64,000 nucleotides of DNA from NCBI RefSeq assembly GCF_018383585.1, contig NZ_JAHAMK010000001.1:361018-425017 (forward strand). The letters run 5' to 3'. Origin of the DNA: Microvirga sp. 3-52 (lineage in GTDB: Bacteria; Pseudomonadota; Alphaproteobacteria; Rhizobiales; Beijerinckiaceae). The notes under the pieces were generated by a model. The model ran no database searches and was not told where the DNA came from. It saw nothing but the letters and a program-made list of their open reading frames with translations. The translations under genes and the position numbers were made by a program. The stretch's first letter is position 1, and every line of letters starts with the position of its first letter. Of the stretch, positions 33,521 to 44,156 are shown one piece after another.

Positions 33521-34653
33521 CAATGCAATCCGTGCTCGATCGTCAGAGCATCATCGTCCTCCTCCTGCTGGGCGCGGCCGCCATTCTGGTGCCCGTCCTG
33601 AACGTGGCAGTGGATCCGGCCTCCCCGTTCCACCTGTCGGACCACCTCGTGCCGCTGCTCGGCAAATATATCTCCTTCGCGCTGCTTGCGCTCTCGGTCG
33701 ATCTGATCTGGGGCTTCTGCGGCATTCTCTCTCTCGGACACGGCGCCTTCTTCGCGCTCGGCGGCTATGCCATGGGCATGTATCTCATGCGCCAGGTCGG
33801 GCCGCGCGGCGTCTATGCCGATCCGATCCTTCCCGATTTCATGGTGTTCCTGAACTGGAAGGAATTGCCCTGGTTCTGGCACGGCTTCGACTGGCTCCCG
33901 TTCGCAGCCGTCATGGTGCTGCTTGTGCCGGGCATCCTCGCCTTCGTGTTCGGCTGGTTCGCCTTCCGCTCGCGGGTGACAGGTGTCTATCTTTCCATCA
34001 TCACGCAGGCGATGACATTCGCCCTGATGCTCGCCTTCTTCCGCAATGACATGGGCTTCGGCGGCAATAATGGACTGACCGACTTCAAGGAGATCCTGGG
34101 CTTTCCGATTCAGGCCGCCTCGACGCGGATCGTCCTGTTCGTCCTGTCGGTCGCAGCGCTTGTTGGAGGTTACCTGCTCTGCCGCTGGGTGGTGAGTTCC
34201 AAGTTCGGCAAGGTGCTCGTGGCGGTGCGCGACGCGGAGAGCCGTACCCGATTCCTCGGCTATCGTGTCGAGCACTACAAGCTTGCCGTCTTCACGCTCT
34301 CGGCCATGCTGGCTGGCGTCGCAGGCGCACTCTACGTCCCGCAGGTCGGCATCATCAACCCGAGCGAATTCGCACCCGCCAATTCCATCGAGGTGGTGAT
34401 CTGGGTGGCGGTCGGCGGCCGCGGCACGCTGGCAGGCCCCATTCTCGGCGCTCTTCTGGTCAATGCAGGCAAGACCTGGTTCACCGGCGTGCTGCCGGAA
34501 TTCTGGCTCTTCGCCCTCGGCGGCCTCTTCGTCTTCGTCACGCTCCTGATGCCCCGCGGCATCCTTGGCGCGGCCAAGGATCTCTGGGCGCATGCCGGGC
34601 AGCGGCTGAAGTCCCGGCCCATATCCGAACCGGTTTCCCAGGCGGCGGAGTAA
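33517..34653 (+). CDS. urtC: Urea ABC transporter permease UrtC
   Basis: Second inner-membrane permease (LivM type), 378 residues, about 9-10 hydrophobic segments. Landmarks: DLIWGFCGILSLGHGAFFALGGYAMGMYL, SIITQAMTFALMLAFFRNDMGFGGNNGLTD and VAVGGRGTLAGPILGALLVN. The motif G-x-G-T-L-x-G-P-x-x-G near the C-terminus contacts the ATPase. Its start codon overlaps the urtB stop (ATGA), and urtD follows after 3 bases. Confidence 0.96.
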   Translation: MTMQSVLDRQSIIVLLLLGAAAILVPVLNVAVDPASPFHLSDHLVPLLGKYISFALLALSVDLIWGFCGILSLGHGAFFALGGYAMGMYLMRQVGPRGVYADPILPDFMVFLNWKELPWFWHGFDWLPFAAVMVLLVPGILAFVFGWFAFRSRVTGVYLSIITQAMTFALMLAFFRNDMGFGGNNGLTDFKEILGFPIQAASTRIVLFVLSVAALVGGYLLCRWVVSSKFGKVLVAVRDAESRTRFLGYRVEHYKLAVFTLSAMLAGVAGALYVPQVGIINPSEFAPANSIEVVIWVAVGGRGTLAGPILGALLVNAGKTWFTGVLPEFWLFALGGLFVFVTLLMPRGILGAAKDLWAHAGQRLKSRPISEPVSQAAE

Positions 34654-34656
34654 GTC

Positions 34657-35409
34657 ATGTCTGCACCCGTCACACCGACGCTTCTCTACCTCGACAACGT
34701 CTCCGTGTCCTTCGACGGTTTCCGCGCCTTGAATTCACTGTCGCTTGCGATCGATCATGCGGAGATGCGCGCCATCATCGGCCCCAACGGGGCGGGCAAG
34801 ACTACGATGATGGATGTGATCACCGGCAAGACTCGTCCGAACGAAGGCACGGCGCTCTTCGAGGGCTCTCACGATCTGACGGCGCTCGACGAAGCTGCGA
34901 TCGCCGAACTCGGGATCGGTCGGAAGTTCCAGACGCCGACCGTGTTCGAGATGCACAGCGTCGAAGACAACATTCTCCTTGCGCTCAAGGAAAACCGCTC
35001 TCCCTTCGCGACGCTTCTGTCGCGGCGTACGGCTCAGGAGCGTGAGCGGATCGAGGCGCTTCTGGAGCGGGTACGCCTGACGGCGCACCGCCACCGCAAG
35101 GCGGGGGAACTCTCACACGGTCAGAAGCAATGGCTTGAGATCGGCATGCTGCTGGCGCAGCAGCCCAAGCTCCTGCTGATCGACGAACCCGCCGCCGGAA
35201 TGACGGACCAGGAAACGGCCGACACGGCCGATCTCCTGCGCGACATCGCGAAGACGCAGGCCGTCATCGTGGTCGAGCATGACATGACCTTCGTGCGTGA
35301 CCTCGATGTGAAGGTCACATGCCTTCACGAAGGTACGGTGCTCGCCGAGGGAACGCTCGATGCGGTGAGTGCGAACGAGCGCGTGGTCGAAGTTTACCTG
35401 GGGCGATGA
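34657..35409 (+). CDS. urtD: Urea ABC transporter ATP-binding protein UrtD
   Basis: Cytosolic ATPase (LivG type), 250 residues. Walker A GPNGAGKTT at about residues 43-51, signature LSHGQKQ near 151, Walker B LLLIDEPAAGMTDQE, and the switch His in VVEHDMTFV. It drives urea import together with UrtE. Its stop overlaps the urtE start by 4 bases. Confidence 0.96.
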   Translation: MSAPVTPTLLYLDNVSVSFDGFRALNSLSLAIDHAEMRAIIGPNGAGKTTMMDVITGKTRPNEGTALFEGSHDLTALDEAAIAELGIGRKFQTPTVFEMHSVEDNILLALKENRSPFATLLSRRTAQERERIEALLERVRLTAHRHRKAGELSHGQKQWLEIGMLLAQQPKLLLIDEPAAGMTDQETADTADLLRDIAKTQAVIVVEHDMTFVRDLDVKVTCLHEGTVLAEGTLDAVSANERVVEVYLGR

Positions 35410-36107
35410 CGATGCTTTCGGTCGACAATCTCTCTCTGTATTACGGTGCCGCACAGGCGCTGCGCAGTGTATCCGTGACCGCTTCGACCGGCGAGGTCAC
35501 CTGCGTGCTCGGCCGGAACGGCGTTGGCAAGACGTCGTTGCTGCGCGCCATCGCCGGGCACCGGCCGATCGCGGGTGGGAGCATCCACTTCGAGGGCCGT
35601 GACATCGCGCGCCTGAAGCCCTTCGAGCGGGCGGCGCTCGGAATCGCCTATGTCCCGCAAGGCCGGGAGATCTTTCCCCTCCTCACCGTCAAGGAAAATC
35701 TTGAGACGGGCTTTGCACCCCTGAAGCGCGGCGACAGGAAAATTCCGGATGAGGTCTTCGAGCTGTTTCCCGTCCTGAAATCCATGCTTGGCCGGCGCGG
35801 CGGCGATCTTTCTGGCGGGCAGCAGCAGCAATTGGCTATCGGGCGGGCGCTGGTCACCCGTCCGCGTCTCCTTGTGCTCGACGAGCCGACCGAAGGCATC
35901 CAGCCTTCCATCATCAAGGATATCGGCCGGGCGATTACCTACTTGCGCGAACGAAAGGATATGGCCATCCTCCTGGTCGAGCAATATTTCGACTTCGCCC
36001 GCGACCTCGCCGATCGGTTCGTCGTGATGGAGCGCGGCGAGATCGTGCAGCATGGCGACCGTTCTGCTCTTGAGGGAGACGATGTACGTCAACGCTTGGC
36101 CATTTGA
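35406..36107 (+). CDS. urtE: Urea ABC transporter ATP-binding protein UrtE
   Basis: Second cytosolic ATPase (LivF type), 233 residues. Walker A GRNGVGKTSLL, signature LSGGQQQQLAIGRAL, Walker B LLVLDEPTEGIQPSII and EQYFDFARDLADRFVVMERG at the end. The start at 35406 (ATGA overlap with urtD) is preferred; ATG at 35412 is an alternative, and the in-frame extension to 35319 lies inside urtD. Its 3-prime end overlaps the likely ureD start by 26 bases, tying transporter and enzyme genes into one unit. Confidence 0.95.
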   Translation: MTMLSVDNLSLYYGAAQALRSVSVTASTGEVTCVLGRNGVGKTSLLRAIAGHRPIAGGSIHFEGRDIARLKPFERAALGIAYVPQGREIFPLLTVKENLETGFAPLKRGDRKIPDEVFELFPVLKSMLGRRGGDLSGGQQQQLAIGRALVTRPRLLVLDEPTEGIQPSIIKDIGRAITYLRERKDMAILLVEQYFDFARDLADRFVVMERGEIVQHGDRSALEGDDVRQRLAI

Positions 36108-36936
36108 TGGTCTCTCCCAGTCCGTGTCTCCACAGCGCCAGCGCGCCGTCGGGCGTGTTGCGTTCAGCGCAGCGCGCTTGAGCAGTCGCACACGGCCCAT
36201 GCAGATCGAAGAGAGCGGATCCATGCGGATCAGGCTCCCGAAAGGCGAGGGAAGTGGTCTCGATGCCGTTCTCGTCAATACGGCCGGAGGCATTGCGTGC
36301 GGCGATCGCTTCTCCGTCGGAATCGAGGCGCGCTCCGGCGCTGCGGTAACGGTCGCGACACCCGCGGCCGAGAAGGTCTATCGTTCGGATGGGCCGGTTG
36401 CGGAACTGGCGGTCAACCTCAGGCTGGAGGCCGGCACACGGCTCGACTGGCTGCCGCAGGAAACCATTTTGTTCGACAGGGCACGCCTGCGCCGAAAACT
36501 CACTGCCGAGATGCCTGACGATGCGAGCCTGACCATGTTCGAGGCCGTCGTGTTCGGACGGGAAGCCCGGGCCGAGCACATCGCGAAGGGCTTGTTCGAG
36601 GATTGCTGGCGCATCCGGCGTGGAGGGCGCCTCGTCTACGCCGATACGCTGCGGCTCGGCGGATCGATTGCCGATCTCCTCCAGAAGCCCAGCGTCGGGA
36701 AAGGTGCCCGTGCCTTCGCCACCTTGATTCATGTCGCGCCGGATGCCGAGGCGCGCCTCGAAACCGTGCGTGAAAGCATCTCCTCCATTAATGGCTGCGA
36801 CGCTGCGGCCAGCGCATGGAATGGGCTTCTCGCCGTACGATTCTGCGCCATGAAGGTCGAAGCGCTCCGCGCCGCGGCCGTTCCGTTTCTTCTCGCCTTT
36901 CGGCGCGAGCCTCTACCTCGTGTCTGGCTCAGCTAA
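36082..36936 (+). CDS. ureD: Urease accessory protein UreD
   Basis: Part of the UreDFG complex that delivers nickel and CO2 to apo-urease. The 284-residue protein has the family features VNTAGGIACGDRFSVGIEARSGA near residues 62-85, TPAAEKVYRS, WLPQETILFDRARLRR and the C-terminal FRREPLPRVW. The start ATG at 36082 is chosen because GAGGGAG lies just upstream; an ATG at 36052 in the same frame would lie deeper inside urtE. It precedes ureAB by 9 bases. Confidence 0.93.
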   Translation: MYVNAWPFDGLSQSVSPQRQRAVGRVAFSAARLSSRTRPMQIEESGSMRIRLPKGEGSGLDAVLVNTAGGIACGDRFSVGIEARSGAAVTVATPAAEKVYRSDGPVAELAVNLRLEAGTRLDWLPQETILFDRARLRRKLTAEMPDDASLTMFEAVVFGREARAEHIAKGLFEDCWRIRRGGRLVYADTLRLGGSIADLLQKPSVGKGARAFATLIHVAPDAEARLETVRESISSINGCDAAASAWNGLLAVRFCAMKVEALRAAAVPFLLAFRREPLPRVWLS

Positions 36937-36945
36937 GGTCGAACC

Positions 36946-37565
36946 ATGCAACTCACCCCCCGTGAAAAAGACAAGCTTCTGATCGCCATGGCCGCCTTGG
37001 TCGCCCGCCGGCGTCTGGAGCGCGGCGTGAAGCTCAATCATCCGGAAGCCATCGCCCTCATCACCGATACGGTCGTGGAGGGTGCACGCGACGGACGCTC
37101 CGTCGCCGAGCTGATGGAGGCGGGCGCGCATGTCATCACCGCCGATCAGGTCATGGAAGGCGTTGCCGAGATGATCCACGACGTGCAGGTAGAAGCGACT
37201 TTTCCCGATGGCACCAAGCTCGTCACCGTGCATCATCCGATCCGTGGCGCGGCGTCCAAGGATGTGCCCGGTGAAGTGATGGCGCAGGAGGGTGAGATCA
37301 TTTTCAACGAGGGCGCCGAGCGCATCGTGTTGACCGTCGCCAACACGGGCGACCGCCCGATCCAGGTCGGCAGCCACTATCATTTCTTTGAGACGAACCC
37401 GGCTTTGTCGTTCGACCGGGAGAGGGCCCGCGGCATGCGGCTCGACATTGCTCCCGGCACGGCTGTGCGTTTCGAGCCCGGCTCGACCCGCGAGGTGGTG
37501 CTCATCCCGCTTTCCGGCAAGCGCGAGGTCTATGGATTCCGCCAGGCCGTGATGGGAGCGCTGTG

Positions 37566-37566
<1 letters not shown>
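36946..37566 (+). CDS. ureAB: Urease gamma-beta fusion subunit (UreA-UreB)
   Basis: Two small urease subunits in a single 206-residue chain: residues 1-100 are the gamma subunit ([45 protein letters not shown] and [14 protein letters not shown]) and ~105-206 the beta subunit ([61 protein letters not shown]). Most proteobacteria encode them separately; a fusion is best known from the Helicobacter small subunit. It assembles with UreC into the nickel enzyme that hydrolyses urea to ammonia and carbamate. The stop overlaps the ureC ATG by one base. Confidence 0.95.
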
Positions 37567-39293
<1,727 letters not shown>

Positions 39294-39294
39294 C

Positions 39295-39777
39295 ATGATC
39301 CGTGCCACATCCATCATCCGTCGCGAAGCCGTCGAGCAGGATCGTATCGTCGATATCATCACTCTCGATCACGGTGACCGCCACCGACGCCGCATCATGC
39401 TCAATGCTGATGGCGGAACTGCTTTCCTGCTCGATCTTGGCAAGGCCGATGTGCTGGAGGACGGTGATGCCATCCGGCTGGAGAGCGGCTGGCTCGTCGA
39501 GGTGAGGGCCGCGCCGGAGAAGCTCGTGGAGATCACGACGGACGATCCACTCGAACTTCTGACCCTTGCCTGGCATATCGGCAACCGGCACGTGCCGGCG
39601 GAGATCACGCGCGCGGCGATCTATATCGGCTATGATCATGTGCTCGTCGACATGTTGCTCGGGCTTGGCGCCAAGGTGGAAATTGTCGAACGTCCCTTCC
39701 GCCCGGTCCGCGGCGCCTATCATCACCACGAGGATGGCGGGCATTCCGGCCATCATCATGGACATGACCATGGATGA
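39295..39777 (+). CDS. ureE: Urease nickel-delivery chaperone UreE
   Basis: A 160-residue metallochaperone that passes nickel to UreG. It has the N-terminal UreE domain (TLDHGDRHRRRIML, LLDLGKADVLEDGDAI) and the metal-binding domain with LAWHIGNRHVPAEI, including the conserved His. The C-terminus is histidine-rich ([19 protein letters not shown]), a typical nickel-storing tail. The start ATG at 39295 lies one base after the ureC stop; the open frame upstream is within ureC and rejected. Its 3-prime end overlaps the start of ureF. Confidence 0.94.
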   Translation: MIRATSIIRREAVEQDRIVDIITLDHGDRHRRRIMLNADGGTAFLLDLGKADVLEDGDAIRLESGWLVEVRAAPEKLVEITTDDPLELLTLAWHIGNRHVPAEITRAAIYIGYDHVLVDMLLGLGAKVEIVERPFRPVRGAYHHHEDGGHSGHHHGHDHG

Positions 39778-40471
39778 TGCGTCCATCAAAACACAGGGCC
39801 CGGGAGACGAGGCAGCAATCCTGCCTCTGTTCGCCTGGCTCTCGCCGTCCTATCCTGTCGGCTGCTATGCCTATTCACACACCCTGGAATGGGCCGTAGA
39901 GGCTGGTGACGTCATCGATGAAACGACTCTTGCCACATGGCTGACCGATCTGCTCACTCTCGGTCTCGGCCGCAACGATGCCATTCTTCTGAGCCACGCC
40001 TACCGGGCCGTTGAGCAGGGGCATCGCAGTGACCTTGAAACCGTCAATGAACTCGCTCTCGCCTTGTCGCCCTCCGCCGAGCTTTACCTCGAAACCAGTC
40101 AGCAGGGACGCAGCTTCCTCGACGCGACCCTTGCGGCCTGGCCATCGCCGCGGCTGCCTTCGCTCGATGGCGATGTTGCCTTTCCTGTCGCCATCGGCAT
40201 GGCAGCGGCCGCGCATGACATTCCGCTGCCGATTACATCGCGAGCCTATCTCTTCGGCCTCGTGCAGACCCTTGTGTCCGCAGCCATCCGTCTGGCACCC
40301 ATCGGGCAGACGGCAGGCATCCGCGTGACCGCCGCCCTTGCCGGCACGGTTCAGGACGTCGCACGCCAGGGAATGGCTCTCACGCTCGACGATATCGGCG
40401 GCTCGACCTTTCGGGCCGATCTCGGCTCCTTTCATCATGAAAACCAGTATACGAGGCTTTTCCGCTCATGA
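39764..40471 (+). CDS. ureF: Urease accessory protein UreF
   Basis: A helical 235-residue protein that bridges UreD and UreG and gates the UreG GTPase. The family motif [28 protein letters not shown] is close to the N-terminus, and the rest is alpha-helical, ending in [13 protein letters not shown], also typical. Several ATGs lie in frame (39734, 39758, 39764, 39770); 39764 or 39770 give a normal length and overlap the ureE 3-prime end. The stop overlaps the ureG start by 4 bases. Confidence 0.93.
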   Translation: MTMDDASIKTQGPGDEAAILPLFAWLSPSYPVGCYAYSHTLEWAVEAGDVIDETTLATWLTDLLTLGLGRNDAILLSHAYRAVEQGHRSDLETVNELALALSPSAELYLETSQQGRSFLDATLAAWPSPRLPSLDGDVAFPVAIGMAAAAHDIPLPITSRAYLFGLVQTLVSAAIRLAPIGQTAGIRVTAALAGTVQDVARQGMALTLDDIGGSTFRADLGSFHHENQYTRLFRS

Positions 40472-41091
40472 CTTCTCACACGGGACCCCTACGCGTCGGC
40501 ATCGGCGGACCGGTCGGCTCTGGCAAGACAGCGCTGATGGAAGCACTCTGCAAGACGTTCCGCGAGCGCTACGACATCTGCGCGATCACCAACGACATCT
40601 ACACCAAGGAGGATGCGCGCCTCCTGACCGTTGCAGGCGCGCTGCCCGTTGAGCGCATCATGGGCGTAGAGACCGGCGGATGTCCGCACACCGCCATTCG
40701 CGAGGATGCCTCCATCAACCTTGCGGCCATCGCCACCATGCGCAGGCGCTTCCCGGCACTCGACGTCGTGCTGGTGGAATCCGGCGGCGACAATCTGGCG
40801 GCCACGTTCTCGCCCGAACTCGCCGATCTGACGATCTACGTCATCGACGTGGCCGGTGGCGAGAAGATCCCGCGCAAGGGCGGCCCTGGCATCACGCGCT
40901 CCGATCTCCTCGTGGTCAACAAGATCGATCTGGCTCCCTATGTGGGCGCCAACCTTGCGATCATGGAAGAGGATACCAAGCGCATGCGCGGCCAGCGCCC
41001 TTATGTGTTCAGCAATATCCGCGACGGTGTCGGTGTCGGTGCCATCGCCCAGTTCATCGAACAGGCCGGCGGCCTGTCGTCAGCGGCCTAA
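40468..41091 (+). CDS. ureG: Urease accessory GTPase UreG
   Basis: SIMIBI-class GTPase (207 residues) that couples GTP hydrolysis to nickel insertion. Seen: P-loop [32 protein letters not shown], the nickel-site CPH motif in [17 protein letters not shown], switch [16 protein letters not shown] and the guanine motif [12 protein letters not shown]. The start overlaps the ureF stop (ATGA). It is followed 15 bases later by ureJ. Confidence 0.96.
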   Translation: MTSHTGPLRVGIGGPVGSGKTALMEALCKTFRERYDICAITNDIYTKEDARLLTVAGALPVERIMGVETGGCPHTAIREDASINLAAIATMRRRFPALDVVLVESGGDNLAATFSPELADLTIYVIDVAGGEKIPRKGGPGITRSDLLVVNKIDLAPYVGANLAIMEEDTKRMRGQRPYVFSNIRDGVGVGAIAQFIEQAGGLSSAA

Positions 41092-41106
41092 AAGGGGTTT
41101 TCCAGG

Positions 41107-41676
41107 ATGTTCAAGCGCTCAGTTCCTGTCACGATCTTCGTCGCGGCAACCACCCCCGCCTTGGCCCATACGGGCCATGACGCCGCCTCAGGTTTTCTCG
41201 CAGGTCTCTCGCATCCCCTGGGAGGCCTCGATCATGTTCTTGCCATGGTGAGCGTCGGCCTCTTTGCAGTTCTGCTCGGAGGGAAGGCTCTATGGGCGCT
41301 TCCCATGAGCTTCGTGGGGATGATGCTGGCTGGTGGAATTCTGGGCCTGACCGGCATCGAAGTTCCAGCCGTCGAGTTCGGCATCGCGATGTCCATCATC
41401 GTTCTAGGTGCTGTCGTGACGTGGGGACGGCAGTGCCCGATCCAGGCGGCGGTTGCGCTCGTCGGCGTCTTTGCCGTCTTCCATGGCTATGCCCATGGCG
41501 CGGAAATTCCGTTTGGATCCGACGCTGTTCTCTACAGCCTGGGATTTGCTCTCGCGACTGCCATGCTGCATGGTGCCGGGATCGCTGCCGGTCTGCTCAC
41601 ACTCGGCCATTCCACCGTCATGCGGACTGCCGGCGCAGCGGTGACCATGACAGGCCTTGTCCTCGCTTTGGGCTAA
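41107..41676 (+). CDS. ureJ: HupE/UreJ family nickel permease-like protein
   Basis: A 189-residue inner-membrane protein with a signal-like first helix ending at ALAHTGHD and about 6 further hydrophobic segments. It shows the HupE/UreJ motifs HPLGGLDHVLAMVSVGL and FHGYAHGAEIP, whose His and Asp residues are thought to bind nickel. It is the last gene of the operon and probably supplies Ni(II) for urease. It converges with selO, with only 7 bases between the two stop codons. Confidence 0.9.
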   Translation: MFKRSVPVTIFVAATTPALAHTGHDAASGFLAGLSHPLGGLDHVLAMVSVGLFAVLLGGKALWALPMSFVGMMLAGGILGLTGIEVPAVEFGIAMSIIVLGAVVTWGRQCPIQAAVALVGVFAVFHGYAHGAEIPFGSDAVLYSLGFALATAMLHGAGIAAGLLTLGHSTVMRTAGAAVTMTGLVLALG

Positions 41677-41683
41677 TGCCCTC

Positions 41684-43114
41684 CTAGTGCGCGGGATCTG
41701 CACCATAGACCTCGGCCATGGCGCGGATCTCGGCAAGCTTCCGCTCAAAGGCCGACCAATCGTCCGCCGCAGCAATCGGAGCCCAGAGCGCCTCGACCTC
41801 GTCGATCAGCATGGTGCATGGATTCCGCTGTGCGAAATAGGGGTGATCGAGCCTGATCTGAGGGGATGGCGCGAATGTGCCTAGAGCCGCGCGAACCGGC
41901 TCGAAGAATGGCTGGGCGTACAGATCTGCGGAAGGACTCTTCTCGGCACGATGTGCACTGAGAAGGCCGCCATACCAATCGAAGAAGGTTTGCTCGAATG
42001 GAGCTTTGCTCTCGTGCAGGAACGTCCATATCGCTTTGGCGAGAACGCCATCCTGCTCATGGCCTTTCGATTGCAAGCCGAGGCGGCGCAGGATCGCGGC
42101 GGGGAATTCGCGATGAAGGGCAGGCTCGAATGTCGTGAGCGCCTGCTCGAGGCTGCTCTGCTGGGCCAAGGGAAGCAGGCATTCTGCAAGGCGAAACAAG
42201 TTCCACAAAAGCGTATCGGGCTGCCGCCCGAAGGCATAAAGACCTGTCTCGTCGAAATAGGCAGCGGTGAAACCGGGCTCGTAGACGGGCAGGAAACGCC
42301 ACGGGCCGTAATCGAAGCTTTCTCCAGTGACGTTGATGTTGTCGGTGTTGAGTACGCCGTGCACGAACCCGGCGGCCATCCATTGCGCGCCCATGCGGGC
42401 GACACGTCGGCACACCTCCTCCAGAAATGCCGGAACGCGATCTGCTTCATCGTCGCGCCAGATCTCCGGCATGTAGGTTCGAATGGTGTAGTCGAGAAGC
42501 TTGCGGAGGTTGTCGGTCTCATCCAGGTAAAGCAACCGCTGGAACGTTCCGATGCGGATGTGGGAATGGCTGAGACGCACCAGCACCGATGATCGCGTGG
42601 GGGAGGGTTCATCGCCGCGCTCGAGTTCCTCGCCGGTCTCGATCAGGCTGAAGGATTTGGAGGTCTCGACGCCGAGCGCCTCGAGCATTTCCGTCGCCAG
42701 GATCTCCCGCAGGCCACCCTTCAGGGTCAGGCGGCCATCCGCATGGCGCGACCACGGGGTTTGCCCGCTGCCCTTCGTGCCGAGGTCGAGGAGCCTGCCA
42801 TCCTGCACATCATGCAACTGAGCAAAAAGAAACCCGCGCCCATCGCCCAGGTGCGGATTGTAGGTTCGGAACTGATGGCCATGGTAGCGCAAGGCGAGGG
42901 GTTGCACGAAACTGCCTGGGAGCGGCGCGAAGCGTCCGAAATGGTCGATCCACTCCTCGTCGGTGAGCGGCCCGAGACCGACGCGCTCAGCCCAGCGCTG
43001 GTTGCGGTAGCGCAGAGTATGCTGCGGGAATTCCGCCGGTCGGACGATGTCATAGAAGTCCGAACCGAGTTCCTGATGGCGTTTCGAGGCGCGATAATTG
43101 CTGGAGCAGGGCAT
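41684..43114 (-). CDS. selO: Protein adenylyltransferase SelO (YdiU family)
   Basis: A 476-residue pseudokinase-fold enzyme of the SelO/YdiU family, which transfers AMP to hydroxyl side chains of proteins and is linked to redox stress. The length is typical. Landmarks: YHGHQFRTYNPHLGDGRG near residue 80, the nucleotide loop DLGTKGSGQTPWSRHADGRLTLKGGLRE, LVRLSHSHIRIGTFQ, and the catalytic/metal segment AAGFVHGVLNTDNINVTGESFDYGPW. As in most bacterial forms there is no selenocysteine tail. The start ATG at 43114 lacks a clear ribosome binding site. It is transcribed away from the small genes downstream of 43.4 kb. Confidence 0.95.
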   Translation of the reverse strand: MPCSSNYRASKRHQELGSDFYDIVRPAEFPQHTLRYRNQRWAERVGLGPLTDEEWIDHFGRFAPLPGSFVQPLALRYHGHQFRTYNPHLGDGRGFLFAQLHDVQDGRLLDLGTKGSGQTPWSRHADGRLTLKGGLREILATEMLEALGVETSKSFSLIETGEELERGDEPSPTRSSVLVRLSHSHIRIGTFQRLLYLDETDNLRKLLDYTIRTYMPEIWRDDEADRVPAFLEEVCRRVARMGAQWMAAGFVHGVLNTDNINVTGESFDYGPWRFLPVYEPGFTAAYFDETGLYAFGRQPDTLLWNLFRLAECLLPLAQQSSLEQALTTFEPALHREFPAAILRRLGLQSKGHEQDGVLAKAIWTFLHESKAPFEQTFFDWYGGLLSAHRAEKSPSADLYAQPFFEPVRAALGTFAPSPQIRLDHPYFAQRNPCTMLIDEVEALWAPIAAADDWSAFERKLAEIRAMAEVYGADPAH

Positions 43115-43477
43115 GTACGATATCCCATGAACCCGTGTTCAATTCCAACGCAACAGAAATGTTCAGAATCGTCCAGGCCGATCAAGCCGATCCCGGAGGG
43201 CAAGGCAATGCCCCGGTTCCCGAACCAGGGAACACCATCGACTACAGAATAGATCTATACAACGTTACGACATCGCTTGGAATCGAGCCTGCGCCCGATG
43301 CTGCCAAAAAATAATGCATCGTCCGGGCAGCAAGAAAAGCTCTGCCTTTTCCACGCGTTCCGCCTCGTTTCTCAAGCGGCGGACCGTCATTGGTTCGACA
43401 ATCTGTGCTTTGGTCTATTGGCTGCGACCAAGAGGTCCCCTAGGATTCTTGAATCAAAGCAGACGGGAGGAAGGTTT
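43115..43477. other. Intergenic region between selO and a small membrane protein gene
   Basis: About 360 bases with no well-supported gene. It contains an inverted repeat GTTCCC-GAACCA-GGGAAC (43217-43233 region) and a 51-codon open frame at 43159-43314 without a ribosome binding site and with rare codons, which I do not call. Promoters for the divergent genes on either side must be here, but no clear elements were identified. Confidence 0.5.
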
Positions 43478-43678
43478 ATGGCATTCAAGGATGTGCTGAG
43501 CCTTTGTGGCCGGGTCGGGCTGATCGTGGCTGCGTTCGCGTTCGTTGCTGGGATCGTTGCCGGTCCTCTCCTTGAAAGAGTCTGGTCGTCGCGTGTGACG
43601 GTCACGCAGAACAACGATACTCCTCTTTCGGTTCCGCCCAAGGTCCCCGCCGATCCTCAGGCAGGGAAGCCGGGCTAA
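43478..43678 (+). CDS. Small single-pass membrane protein
   Basis: A 66-residue protein. One hydrophobic helix (GLIVAAFAFVAGIVAGPLL, about residues 14-32) follows a short N-terminus, and the C-terminal half is polar and Pro-rich (NNDTPLSVPPKVPADP). The start ATG at 43478 has an excellent ribosome binding site (GGGAGGAAGG at 43465-43474), which is the main reason for calling it. The open frame extends upstream but without coding character. It probably faces the periplasm with its C-terminus. No family recognised. Confidence 0.65.
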   Translation: MAFKDVLSLCGRVGLIVAAFAFVAGIVAGPLLERVWSSRVTVTQNNDTPLSVPPKVPADPQAGKPG

Positions 43679-43758
43679 CACCTTTTTAGAGATCCCTGGT
43701 TCATACCACATCATCGCCGGTGCAGGCAGGAATGCGGCTCCTCTTTGGGAAGGGTGCG

Positions 43759-44133
43759 ATGAGCAGCGAGACACTCATACGGCAAGAGATCCGTGACTCT
43801 CTTGGTTTCGTTCGCAGCATGATCGATCATTATTCAGGCCTCTATTCGGGCGAGAACCTCACGCGGGACGTGCTTCGTTTCTGCGATGAGATGACGTCGA
43901 CCGAGGACTCGAACCTTCGGTTGAGAGAGGCCCGTCGCATCGTCGAAGAACGCTGTCGCCAGCTGGCTCAGGCAACGGATCGCTTCGCACAACGAGATCC
44001 TGCTTCGATCGCGGCAATGCGGGCTCAGGCTGTCGCCGCCATCGACATGTTCCAGGATGCCGCTTTCGAATGGCACAAGGCCCGAAAGGTCATTCCGTCC
44101 TCCGGACGCTTGCTACGCAGGAAGAGTGGCTGA
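43759..44133 (+). CDS. Hypothetical helical protein
   Basis: A 124-residue protein, mostly alpha-helical and charged (RDSLGFVRSMIDHYSGLYSG, LREARRIVEERCRQLAQATD), with a basic C-terminus RLLRRKSG. It has no membrane segment or signal peptide. The start ATG at 43759 follows GGAAGGG with good spacing; GTG 43720 and ATG 43732 upstream are less likely. It lies 80 bases after the small membrane protein gene in the same direction and converges with the L,D-transpeptidase gene. Function unknown. Confidence 0.6.
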   Translation: MSSETLIRQEIRDSLGFVRSMIDHYSGLYSGENLTRDVLRFCDEMTSTEDSNLRLREARRIVEERCRQLAQATDRFAQRDPASIAAMRAQAVAAIDMFQDAAFEWHKARKVIPSSGRLLRRKSG

Positions 44134-44156
44134 TGCGGCGTTGATCCGACGCGCTC

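Noticed and set aside
43229..43266. GGAAC followed by CGTT upstream of the small membrane protein gene
   Set aside because: The spacing is 29 bases, far outside the 16-17 of EcfG promoters.
43159..43314. A 51-codon open frame (starting MFRIVQADQADPGG) upstream of the small membrane protein gene
   Set aside because: No ribosome binding site, several rare codons (AGA, ATA, CTA), and this length is easily reached by chance in GC-rich DNA. Proteomic or conservation evidence would be needed to revive it.
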